From contig JAWXCM010000451.1 of the NCBI GenBank assembly GCA_034408745.1, positions 1-18,596 on the forward strand: a stretch of 18,596 bases of DNA, in the 5' to 3' direction. Under the pieces are notes generated by a model that saw only the letters and a list, made by a program, of their open reading frames with translations, ran no database searches and was not told where the DNA came from. Position 1 is the first letter of the stretch, and each line of letters opens with the position of its first letter. The stretch comes from JAWXCM01 sp034408745 (GTDB taxonomy: Bacteria; Acidobacteriota; Terriglobia; Bryobacterales; Bryobacteraceae). Positions 1 through 7,038 of this stretch are shown here, one piece after another. Made by a program: the position numbers and the translations under genes.

Positions 1-55
1 AGCTTGCCTTGGTTCTCGCTCCCCCTCACACCCTCAAACGTAACCCACAACCCGC

Positions 56-787
56 TCAGACTCTCACTCGGAGTGGTCCAACAACGTGAGTCCGGTCAAT
101 GGCAATGTCCAGATACCAGGACTGGGGCTTGGTGCGGCGCGCATCGAACCGGGCCAGGGCACGCGCGCCGAAGCTCACGGGGGCGAGTCCCGGCGGGCAG
201 CTGAGGCATTTCTGTGTGCCGCTGTAGATCGCGTCGATGCCCCAGTCGTCCATCTTCAATTCATGACCGCCCAGGCTGGTGACCGCGTCGACCATCAGCA
301 GGGCGCCGTGGGCGCGGACAATTTCGGCGAGGCCTTCGAGCGACTGCAACGCGCCGGTGCTGGTCTCGGCCTGGACGATGCCGACCAGTTTGATCCGCGG
401 CTGAGCTGCGAGGGCGGCACTGATCTGCTCGTGCGCGAAAACCTGCCCGAACGGCGCCTCCAATGTATGAACCGTGGCGCCGCAGCGTTCCATGACGTCC
501 TTCATGCGGCCCCCGAAGACGCCATTGATGCAGACTAGCACTTCATCGCCCGGTTCGATCAGGTTCACCGCAATGCACTCCATGCCGGCCATTCCGGTCC
601 CGCTCACCGGAAAAGTGAGCGCGTTGCGGGTGCGAAATACGGTGCGCAGCATCTCGCAGGCTTCATCCATGATGGCCAGGTAGGCCGGGTCGAGATGGCC
701 GAGGGTTGGGGAAGCCATTGCCGCCAGGACGCGGGCGGGCACGGGGCTGGGCCCGGGGCCCAGGAGAAGACGTTCAGGTATGTTCAT
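56..787 (-). pseudogene. Truncated alanine-glyoxylate-type aminotransferase (class V)
   Basis: The 243-residue product from ATG at 787 matches the N-terminal and large domains of the alanine/serine-glyoxylate aminotransferases, which use PLP to convert glyoxylate to glycine. Visible landmarks: LLLGPGPSPV near residues 7-17, VSGTGMAGME (61-70), QAETSTG (139-145), MVDAVTS (165-171), and SGTQKCLSCPPG (189-200), with Lys193 as the expected PLP lysine. After SWYLDIAI (223-230) similarity stops and TGA follows at 56-58. Family members are about 380-390 residues, so roughly 140 C-terminal residues, including the small domain and the conserved substrate-binding arginine, are missing. None of the frames from 1 to 85 restores the expected HHTxP region, so a deletion or rearrangement is more likely than a simple frameshift. 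The open frame continues upstream without a stop into an oxidase remnant. Family assignment is strong; loss of function is inferred. A truncated protein with another role is possible. Confidence 0.8.
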
Positions 788-829
788 GAGAGGAAATAAA
801 TGGGACCGGCATCGGTCTTTCCGCAGGTC

Positions 830-928
830 CCAGATGATTGAACGGTTTACGGCGGAGAGATCCTTGCAGCCCAGCAGCGCCAAGGCCATGCGCAGTTCGC
901 GCAGGAGGATTTTCTGCACATGAGCCAA
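830..928 (-). pseudogene. C-terminal remnant of FMN-dependent alpha-hydroxy-acid oxidase (glycolate oxidase-like)
   Basis: In the same open frame as the aminotransferase, about 33 codons read HVQKILLRELRMALALLGC followed by KDLSAVNRSII. This resembles the extreme C-terminus of glycolate/lactate oxidases (pattern VQxVLxxLRxExxxxMALxGCxxLxxIxRxxI), apparently with about three residues missing after VQKIL. The sequence upstream of 928, back to the GTG at 1009 that overlaps the preceding stop, shows no resemblance to the family, whose proteins are about 350-400 residues. No stop remains between the fragment and the aminotransferase ATG, so an in-frame 317-codon composite exists. I read this as the tail of a deleted oxidase gene that once sat between the beta-propeller gene and the aminotransferase. 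The match is short and made by eye; a coincidental helix cannot be excluded. Confidence 0.5.
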
Positions 929-1005
929 ACCGGTGTAGCCACTGGTTGGTGATGGCAGGATGCTTCCACGCCTTCGCAGGCGTCGCTGAGACGAGGGCAA
1001 GCATG

Positions 1006-1860
1006 TCACCGTTCTAAAATCGGTGTCGTTATCCGCCCGACAATGATCTCAAGGGTTTCGCGGGCTAGCAGGTAAATTAGGCCCCTGTTCTGGGGATCCC
1101 AGGCGAAAGCTTGACCATGCGCCGGGATGGGAATGGTAGCGACCCATCTTAGCGTGGGACCGGCCGTCGGAAAAGCCAGGACGTAGAGCTGCGGGTCGTC
1201 ATGACCTGTGACGTAGAGGTATTCGCCGGGCCCAATCGCGCCGCCGGAACAACTGTAGCCGCGCGCGCCCAATTGCACGATGAGGTCGGCGGGCAAGGCC
1301 CAGCCGCCAGTTTCGCGCCACTCGTCGTCGAACTCGACGAGCCGTGTCCACTCCGGGCCGCGACCGGGTTCGCCGCCCTTCTTGCCATAGTGTACGAAGC
1401 AGGCGAGCCAGCGGTTATGGCGCCTTTCAATCCAGGTGAACGAACCATCGGCCCGGCCGAAACTGTGCGAGCCCACGTGCTGGAGGGTCTTCGCATCCCA
1501 GATTTCCACCGAACTTAGGTTGGGCACTCCGGGATAGTTGGAATGTGCACAATAAAGTTTCCCCATGTGCACGATGCCGGCGTTGAGGTGGGTTAGCGGA
1601 TCACCCGCAGGACATTCCCAGCCGGCGGTGCGAACGCCGGTATCCTTGCGGTATTGGCCGAGCGCATGGTTGTTGATCGCAATGAGAGTCGACTCGTCGG
1701 CGGCCACGCCCTGCCGCGCCTCGGCCGCGGGAATGCGGCGGAGTTCCTCGAAACGCCAGCCCGGGGTTGAGGCGGGGGTGACGATCATAGCGGTGGGCTC
1801 GGCGGCAAGGGCCGCCGAAGATGCGACCAGAAACAGGATATGAAGCGACGGGGGCGTCAT
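1006..1860 (-). CDS. Secreted beta-propeller protein of unknown function (cycloisomerase-annotated type)
   Basis: A 284-residue protein with an N-terminal signal peptide (hydrophobic 8-19, likely cleavage after ALA/AEP). The body has repeated short beta-strand units typical of a propeller, with conserved-looking motifs HLNAG (91-95), AHSNYP (105-110), SFTWIERR (140-147), LVEFDDEWRE (174-183), TGHDDP (218-223) and HGQAFAWDP (248-256). Proteins of this pattern occur in Verrucomicrobiota and Planctomycetota and are sometimes labelled cycloisomerase; no reaction is established that I know of. The ATG at 1860-1858 overlaps the permease stop (ATGA), so the two are probably translationally coupled, and its own TGA overlaps a GTG at 1009-1007. 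The coupling suggests a role linked to the permease substrate, perhaps in the periplasm. Gene call strong; function unknown. Confidence 0.85.
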   Translation of the reverse strand: MTPPSLHILFLVASSAALAAEPTAMIVTPASTPGWRFEELRRIPAAEARQGVAADESTLIAINNHALGQYRKDTGVRTAGWECPAGDPLTHLNAGIVHMGKLYCAHSNYPGVPNLSSVEIWDAKTLQHVGSHSFGRADGSFTWIERRHNRWLACFVHYGKKGGEPGRGPEWTRLVEFDDEWRETGGWALPADLIVQLGARGYSCSGGAIGPGEYLYVTGHDDPQLYVLAFPTAGPTLRWVATIPIPAHGQAFAWDPQNRGLIYLLARETLEIIVGRITTPILER

Positions 1861-3491
1861 GGCACAATGCCGGGAAAGAGATATGCTTGGGTCAGCACGA
1901 GCAAGCCAACGAGAATAGCCAGTGTGAGGCTATGCCAGAAGACGGAGCGCAGAATCTGTCCTTCCTGGCCATGCTGTCCTGTCGCGACGCCTGCGACCAC
2001 AATGCTCTGGGCGTCGATCATCTTGCCCATGACTCCTCCTGTCGTATTCGCCGCCGCGGCCAGCACGGGTGAGATCCCCACTTGGTGGGCAGTAATCTGC
2101 TGAAGATTTCCAAATAATACGTTCGAGGCCGTGTCGCTACCCGTGAGAGCAACGCCCAACCAACCGAGTAACGGAGAAAAGAAGGGAAAGAGCGTCCCGG
2201 TGCTGGCGAACGCCAGTCCCAGCGTCGAATCTAGCCCCGCATAGCGTGAAGCAAATGCCAGCGCCAGCATGGCAGAGATTGTGAGGAGCGAGAGCCGGAC
2301 TCGCCAAAGTGTGCGCAGCCAGGCGCGGGCTAGTGCCATTGGGCCGAGGCCGAGCAGCAATCCGGCAATCAAGGCCGACAGCAGCGGCGCCGTGCCGGTG
2401 GCCGACAGGAGATTAAAAAAGTAGATGGCATTCTCAGGGCGCAGCTCGGACGCCAACGGCGGTGCTTTCAGCACAGCCTGATGTAGACCGGGCACCGGGA
2501 ACTGTTTCAGCCAAATAGTATTCAGGCAGTTCTTGGTGCTGGGTAGCGCCCACACGAAGACGACGGCCGTTAGGATCAGCCAAGGGGCCCACGCCCGCAG
2601 CAGCACGCCGCGTGAGGCCCGGGCCGGAGAGGTGCCGCCGACCACAGCCTGCTCGTGGGAAAAAAGCCATACCTCGCGAGGTCGCCAGAAGCGCAGCAGC
2701 AGCAGCAGCGCGCCGATCGACGCCAGAGCGCTCGCCGTGTCGACCAGCCAAGGGCCGTGCAGGTTGCTCATGAGGAACTGCACGACCGCGAAACTCAAAC
2801 CGCTGACGAGACAGGCGGGCCAGACGGCGAGCATGGCGCGCCAGCCGGCGAGCGTGGCCACGAGCCAGAAAGGGATCAGGAGGCTGAAGAAGGGCAGCTG
2901 GCGGCCGGTCATGGCGCTGAGTTCTAGTAACGGCAGGCCGGTGACTTCGGCCAATGAGATGATGGGTATGCCCAACGAGCCGAAGGCGACAGGAGCCGTG
3001 TTGCCGATCAGCGAAAGTGTGGCTGCCTGCAACGGACGGAAGCCGAAGCCGATGAGCATAACGGCAGAGATGGCCACCGGTGCGCCGAATCCCGCTGCGC
3101 CCTCGATGAAAGCCCCGAAGCTGAAAGCAACGAGCAGCACCTGGATCCGGCGGTCGGCCGAAAGGCCGGCGATAGACTGCTTCACGAACTCGAACTGCCC
3201 AGTCTGGACTGTGATATCATATAGAAACACGACGTTGAGCACGATCCAGCCGATGGGCAAAAGGCCATAAAGCGCACCGTAACCAGCCGCGGTAAGCGCC
3301 ATACGAACCGGCATGTGATAGACCAGTATGGCTGCGAGGAGGACGGCGGCGAGGCCCGCCAGCGCGGCTACATGCGCGCGGACATGGAAGAAGGCCAGCA
3401 GTCCGAGCAGGACAATGACGGGGATAAGTGCCACCAAGGTGGAGGCGACGAGACTATCGAGCAGAGGCGTGTAGTTTTGAGTCCAGGTCAT
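1857..3491 (-). CDS. lctP: L-lactate/glycolate permease family transporter (LctP/GlcA)
   Basis: A 544-residue inner-membrane protein made almost wholly of hydrophobic helices, the usual length for the lactate permease family (TC 2.A.14; about 550 residues), which imports lactate or glycolate with protons. Supporting stretches include the N-terminal pair of helices, FSFGAFIEGAAGFGAPVAIS, the segment LSLIGNTAPVAFGSLGIPI, and near the C-terminus LTGSDTASNVLFGNLQ and AAANTTGGVMGKMI; these glycine-rich segments are hallmarks of the family. ATG at 3491 opens a probable operon with the beta-propeller gene, overlapping it by four bases. Downstream relics of an alpha-hydroxy-acid oxidase and a glyoxylate aminotransferase favour glycolate as the historical substrate, but lactate cannot be excluded. 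A CAG-repeat stretch near 2693-2711 encodes a run of leucines in a membrane helix. No Shine-Dalgarno sequence is seen. Confidence 0.9.
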   Translation of the reverse strand: MTWTQNYTPLLDSLVASTLVALIPVIVLLGLLAFFHVRAHVAALAGLAAVLLAAILVYHMPVRMALTAAGYGALYGLLPIGWIVLNVVFLYDITVQTGQFEFVKQSIAGLSADRRIQVLLVAFSFGAFIEGAAGFGAPVAISAVMLIGFGFRPLQAATLSLIGNTAPVAFGSLGIPIISLAEVTGLPLLELSAMTGRQLPFFSLLIPFWLVATLAGWRAMLAVWPACLVSGLSFAVVQFLMSNLHGPWLVDTASALASIGALLLLLRFWRPREVWLFSHEQAVVGGTSPARASRGVLLRAWAPWLILTAVVFVWALPSTKNCLNTIWLKQFPVPGLHQAVLKAPPLASELRPENAIYFFNLLSATGTAPLLSALIAGLLLGLGPMALARAWLRTLWRVRLSLLTISAMLALAFASRYAGLDSTLGLAFASTGTLFPFFSPLLGWLGVALTGSDTASNVLFGNLQQITAHQVGISPVLAAAANTTGGVMGKMIDAQSIVVAGVATGQHGQEGQILRSVFWHSLTLAILVGLLVLTQAYLFPGIVP

Positions 3492-3586
3492 CGTAGGATT
3501 CGATTTTCCGCTTGAGATGCTAAAACCTTTTATCTAATCCGTATGCGAGCCAAATTATCAGCAGTCAACTTTTAGGCTAACCCCAC
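3492..3586. promoter_or_regulatory. Divergent intergenic region, permease / esterase
   Basis: This 95-bp AT-richer gap separates the minus-strand permease operon from the plus-strand hydrolase and must carry promoters for both. On the minus strand, GATAAT (3559-3554) resembles a -10 box and would leave a leader of about 55 bases, but no good -35 is in place; TTGACT (3568-3563) lies too close to pair with it. On the plus strand, TTGAGA (3512-3517) resembles a -35 box without a convincing -10 at 17 bp. No clear operator palindrome was found. These are weak visual matches only. Confidence 0.3.
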
Positions 3587-4555
3587 ATGAAGAAATCAAT
3601 GCCAACGCGTTCTCAGCTGTTCAGACTTATTTTTCTGCTGGCCGTAACCAGTGCTTTGGCTGCGTCAGCCGTTGAGACCTTTACTTACAAGCAAGTTGGC
3701 AGCCTGGATATCAAGGCTGACGTTTATCTGCCGCGTGGCGACGCCGGACCGAAACCTGTGCTCATCTGGATTCACGGAGGGGCTCTAATGAGCGGCTCCA
3801 GGATGCTGGCAGACGATCACCCTCTGAAAGCGGCGATGCTTGCCAGGGGTTGTGTGATCGTATCAATCGATTATCGGTTGGCACCTGAAACCAAGTTGCC
3901 GGAAATCATTGCCGATTTGGAAGACGCCTTCCGCTGGGTGCGCGAAAAGGGGCCCGGTCTCTTTTCGGCCGACCCGGCGCGCATCGTGGTCGCCGGCAGT
4001 TCCGCTGGCGGCTATCTGGCGCTTATGGCCGGTTTTCGGGTGAAACCCCAGCCGCTGGCCATAGTCAGTTTCTGGGGCTATGGTGATTTGGTAGGCCCAT
4101 GGTATACGACGCCCAGCAGGGCGCCGAGGCACCAGAAGACGGTGCTGACACGGGAGGAAGCCTATCGCTTGGTATCCGGCCTGCCAGTAGCCAACAAGGC
4201 GGATCGGCCGGGCGAGGGCGGGGCAAATTTTTATCTCTATTGCCGGCAGCAGGGAATTTGGCCCAACGAGATTAGCGGCTGGGACGCCCGGACCACACCC
4301 GAGAAATTCTATCCCTATATGCCGTTGAAAAACGTCACGTCCGAGTTTCCGCCGACGCTGCTGATCCATGGCTTGAAGGACACGGACGTAGCGGTGGAAA
4401 ATTCGTTTCTCATGGACGCGGAATTGCAGCGTGCCGGGGTGGAGCACCGTCTGATTACCGACCCCGAGGCCGATCACGGCGCGAACTGGTCACCCGAGGC
4501 GATGAGCCGGGTGCAGACAGCGGCGAGCGAATTCCTCATCCGACACCTACAATGA
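3587..4555 (+). CDS. Secreted alpha/beta hydrolase (esterase, hormone-sensitive-lipase-like)
   Basis: A 322-residue serine hydrolase with a signal peptide (basic start, hydrophobic 12-27, likely cleavage after ASA at 26-28). The oxyanion-hole motif is IHGG (62-65), the nucleophile elbow GSSAGGY (137-143, Ser139), the probable acid Asp265 or Asp267 in HGLKDTDV, and the catalytic His297 in EADHG. SIDYRLAPE (93-101) is typical of the HSL/BD-FAE-like carboxylesterases, which cleave short-chain esters such as acetyl groups or feruloyl decorations. All catalytic residues are present and length is normal. It precedes the TonB-dependent receptor gene in the same direction by 171 bp and is divergent from the permease. 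The leader GGCTAACCCCAC has no Shine-Dalgarno. A role in removing ester groups from an imported or digested polymer is inferred; the substrate is unknown. Confidence 0.88.
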   Translation: MKKSMPTRSQLFRLIFLLAVTSALAASAVETFTYKQVGSLDIKADVYLPRGDAGPKPVLIWIHGGALMSGSRMLADDHPLKAAMLARGCVIVSIDYRLAPETKLPEIIADLEDAFRWVREKGPGLFSADPARIVVAGSSAGGYLALMAGFRVKPQPLAIVSFWGYGDLVGPWYTTPSRAPRHQKTVLTREEAYRLVSGLPVANKADRPGEGGANFYLYCRQQGIWPNEISGWDARTTPEKFYPYMPLKNVTSEFPPTLLIHGLKDTDVAVENSFLMDAELQRAGVEHRLITDPEADHGANWSPEAMSRVQTAASEFLIRHLQ

Positions 4556-4726
4556 CGCGCTGCCCGTCGACCACATTACTACTTTTCAGCTACATAGGCT
4601 CCACGCAGTTATCAGTTGTCGGTCAACGTGCACTAAGACTCGTTTGGCCCGCGCATGCATGGGACGGCAGCCTTCCGTCCACGGATGTGGCCAGTCTTTA
4701 GCCGAAACCTAAACCCCCAACCAGTT
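4556..4726 (+). promoter_or_regulatory. Upstream region and leader of the TonB-dependent receptor gene
   Basis: A 171-bp gap without a credible gene. It contains a perfect 6-bp inverted repeat GGACGG (4662-4667) / CCGTCC (4675-4680) with a 7-base loop, which would lie in the mRNA leader and could form a hairpin about 45 bases before the ATG. The last bases before the start are C/A-rich (AAACCCCCAACCAGTT) with no Shine-Dalgarno. An upstream in-frame ATG at 4655 would add 24 residues without signal-peptide character and is not preferred. No convincing -35/-10 pair was found. Confidence 0.35.
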
Positions 4727-6886
4727 ATGACTACCAAACAAGTCACCCCCATAAAATCCAAGCTGCTATTCGGAGTGCTGCTCCCGGCCCTTCTCTTCGC
4801 GACGAGTGCATCAGCTCAAACCGCGTCAGCAGCACCTGCCGACTCGGAAGCAACCATCGAACTCAATCCCTTTCGAGTGTCCACCAAGGGGGATGCGGGT
4901 TATTTTTCAAAGAACACTTTGATGGGCACGCGTTCCACCGAGCGTATAGTTAACATTCCCCAGAGCATTTCGGTCATCAACAGCGAGTTTTTGCGTGACC
5001 TGAACCTAGACAACGGCATCGACTCTTTCAAATACGGAGTGAGCGGCATCAACAAGCGGGAGGCCACTTCGAACGACACCTTCATCCGCGGATTCCGCGT
5101 CGGCGGAAACGCCTTCCTCCGGAATGGCGTGCGCTCACGCGGTTCCTACAACACACCCCAATACGACGTGGATCGCATTGAGGTCGTGAAGGGTCCGGCG
5201 GCATTGCTCTACGGGTTGGACAGCGGATCTGGCGGATTGGTCAACTACATCACCGGCACGGCAAGCAAGCAGGCGGAATCTTACATCAAAGGCACGGTTT
5301 CGAGCTTCAACCTTTACCGCGGAGAGGCGGCAACGGCGGGGCCGCTTCTCGGTGGGGATATGCATTACCGCGTGACGGTCGCGGCGACGAACGCGGATTC
5401 GCGCCGACGATTCGATTTCTTCAAGGATGCATTCTTCAGCCTCGCCGGGGATTACAGGCTCTCCGAGACGGCCGAGGTTAGCTACTACTACAATTACTAT
5501 TACCTCAATCAAGTCATCAGTAAGGAGAGCGTCGACAGCCTGGGCAAATTGATGAATCTTCCCCGTGATTTTTCTCCTGGGGAAAAATGGGCAGACGCTC
5601 CCCGTTGGACGCAGAATTTTTACATAGCCTACACGAATGCTGTCACGCCGACATTTAAGACCAGGTTCTTTGTCAATGGCAGTGAGCAAAATTTCCATTT
5701 CTTGAACATCATCAATGCTCGGGTGCCCGATGCTCTCGGGAACATGAACCGGACTTTTCAGGATAGATCTGGCAAGGAGCGAGTGATTTCCATGCAAGTT
5801 GACGCGTTGAAGACCTTCGACACCGGCCAGGTTTCGCACAAGTTTACCTTCGGTGGCGCGGCCAAACTACAACGCCTCAATACCCGTTTCGACAATCTGG
5901 TGCTGGCCCCGATCAATGTCTTCAACCCGGTCTATGGCACCCCAATCCCGCAGTTTGTCCGCGGCGTGGTCCAGCCTGGCGGCAGTACCGCTTCCACGAT
6001 CCAGCGCGCCTATGACGGCTCCATCTTCGCACAGGAGCAGGCGAGCATGTTTCACGACAAGTTAATGATCGTGGGCGGACTAGGCTGGACCGGCGTGAAT
6101 AGCTGGACCTTTAACAGCTTCACCAAAGCCACCACCGCGACGCAAATTGACGGGGGTATCGTCCATCGCTATGGGGCGGTATACAAGCCGGCGCCTTGGG
6201 CCAGCGTTTATGTCAGCCAAACAGAATCGATCTCGTTCTTCAACCAGGTATTCGTCGGCGGCCCGCGCACCGGCGAGATTCTCGATCCTTCCATCACCAA
6301 GAACAAGGAATTCGGCCTGAAGGCGGAAACTTCGGATGGGTTTCTTTTCGGCAGCGTGGTGCTTTTCGACATGGACCGCACGAATGTGACATTGAATTAC
6401 ATCCAAGCGAACGGGCAACCTGGAGTCGGTCAGGAAGGCCGCGAGACCAACAAGGGATGGGAGGCGGACATCGGCCTCGGATTCAAGAATCCGGCGGGCC
6501 CTCTACAGTTGATCCTCACTTACTATGATGGTGACTCACGCAATATCGCCGGCGCGGTGCCCAATGGCGTTTCCAACAAGATGTGGAGTTTTTTCGCGAC
6601 ACAGAAGGTCACCACCGGCCCACTCAACGGGCTAAAGTTCGGCGCCGGCCTTTATTACAAGGACGACTTCGCGATGGCCAACGCAACCGGCCAGACCGTG
6701 GCCTTTGTGTCGCCCGGATTCACGACGAGCACCGCCTTTGCCAACTACACTCGTGGCAAACTCGATTTCTCAGTGAATTGCGACAACATCACTGACAAGA
6801 AGTATATCGATGGCGGTGATGGTGCCGGTGTGCTGGACATCAGCTTGGGGCGGACCTTCCGCTTCACTGTCGGCTACCGGTTCTAG
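4727..6886 (+). CDS. TonB-dependent outer-membrane receptor
   Basis: A 719-residue outer-membrane receptor that imports a ligand using energy passed by TonB. The chosen ATG at 4727 gives a clean signal peptide (KSKLLFGVLLPALLFATSASA, cleavage before QTASA), followed by the verrucomicrobial-style mature start IELNPFRVSTKGDAGY (44-59). The plug domain spans about 63-180, with VNIPQSISVI (75-84), FIRGFRV (119-125), YDVDRIEVVKGPAALLYG (146-163) and GSGGLVNYITG (167-177). A 22-strand barrel pattern fills the rest and the protein ends in an aromatic residue (FTVGYRF), as barrel insertion requires. The plug resembles the siderophore-receptor type, but in this phylum such receptors also serve sugars and other organics; neighbours here are hydrolases, not siderophore genes. 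No SusD-like partner is present. Two hairpins follow the stop codon. Confidence 0.92.
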   Translation: MTTKQVTPIKSKLLFGVLLPALLFATSASAQTASAAPADSEATIELNPFRVSTKGDAGYFSKNTLMGTRSTERIVNIPQSISVINSEFLRDLNLDNGIDSFKYGVSGINKREATSNDTFIRGFRVGGNAFLRNGVRSRGSYNTPQYDVDRIEVVKGPAALLYGLDSGSGGLVNYITGTASKQAESYIKGTVSSFNLYRGEAATAGPLLGGDMHYRVTVAATNADSRRRFDFFKDAFFSLAGDYRLSETAEVSYYYNYYYLNQVISKESVDSLGKLMNLPRDFSPGEKWADAPRWTQNFYIAYTNAVTPTFKTRFFVNGSEQNFHFLNIINARVPDALGNMNRTFQDRSGKERVISMQVDALKTFDTGQVSHKFTFGGAAKLQRLNTRFDNLVLAPINVFNPVYGTPIPQFVRGVVQPGGSTASTIQRAYDGSIFAQEQASMFHDKLMIVGGLGWTGVNSWTFNSFTKATTATQIDGGIVHRYGAVYKPAPWASVYVSQTESISFFNQVFVGGPRTGEILDPSITKNKEFGLKAETSDGFLFGSVVLFDMDRTNVTLNYIQANGQPGVGQEGRETNKGWEADIGLGFKNPAGPLQLILTYYDGDSRNIAGAVPNGVSNKMWSFFATQKVTTGPLNGLKFGAGLYYKDDFAMANATGQTVAFVSPGFTTSTAFANYTRGKLDFSVNCDNITDKKYIDGGDGAGVLDISLGRTFRFTVGYRF

Positions 6887-6900
6887 ATCATCCTGATCTG

Positions 6901-6929
6901 GTTCCCCGTTTGATAACAAATCGGGGAAC
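6901..6929 (+). terminator. Hairpin terminator after the receptor gene
   Basis: GTTCCCCG (6901-6908) pairs perfectly with CGGGGAAC (6922-6929); inside, TTTG (6909-6912) pairs with CAAA (6917-6920), leaving a 4-base loop and one bulged T. It begins 14 bases after the receptor stop codon. The following sequence is only modestly T-rich (ATATGGTTCTTTT), so it may act together with the second hairpin downstream. Confidence 0.65.
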
Positions 6930-6947
6930 ATATGGTTCTTTTCCACC

Positions 6948-6980
6948 AGTGGGGATGCGTGCATAGTGTCCCCGCTTTTT
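6948..6980 (+). terminator. Second, intrinsic-type terminator with T-tract
   Basis: AGTGGGGA (6948-6955) pairs with TCCCCGCT (6969-6976), with one G-T wobble and a 13-base loop, followed at once by a run of T (6976-6980). This is a good match to a rho-independent terminator for plus-strand transcription. It ends at the most upstream possible start codons (TTG 6979, ATG 6985) of the next gene, arguing that translation of that gene starts further downstream. Confidence 0.65.
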
Positions 6981-7038
6981 GTATATGGGATTCTTTCGAG
7001 TGAAAATATCCGCTGCTTTTATCGGCCAGCATGAATGC

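Noticed and set aside
2693..2711. CAG/GCA trinucleotide run, considered as a phase-variation tract
   Set aside because: The unit is three bases, so slippage would only change the number of leucines in a membrane helix and not the reading frame.
2533..3270. 245-codon plus-strand open frame opposite the permease
   Set aside because: It lies wholly antisense to a clear membrane-protein gene; its composition (Ser, Arg, Pro, Lys rich, no fold pattern) is that of a GC-rich shadow frame.
4655..4726. Upstream ATG giving a 743-residue receptor
   Set aside because: The added 24 residues (HGTAAFRPRMWPVF and so on) do not fit a signal peptide, whereas ATG 4727 begins a typical one; the stretch also contains the leader hairpin.
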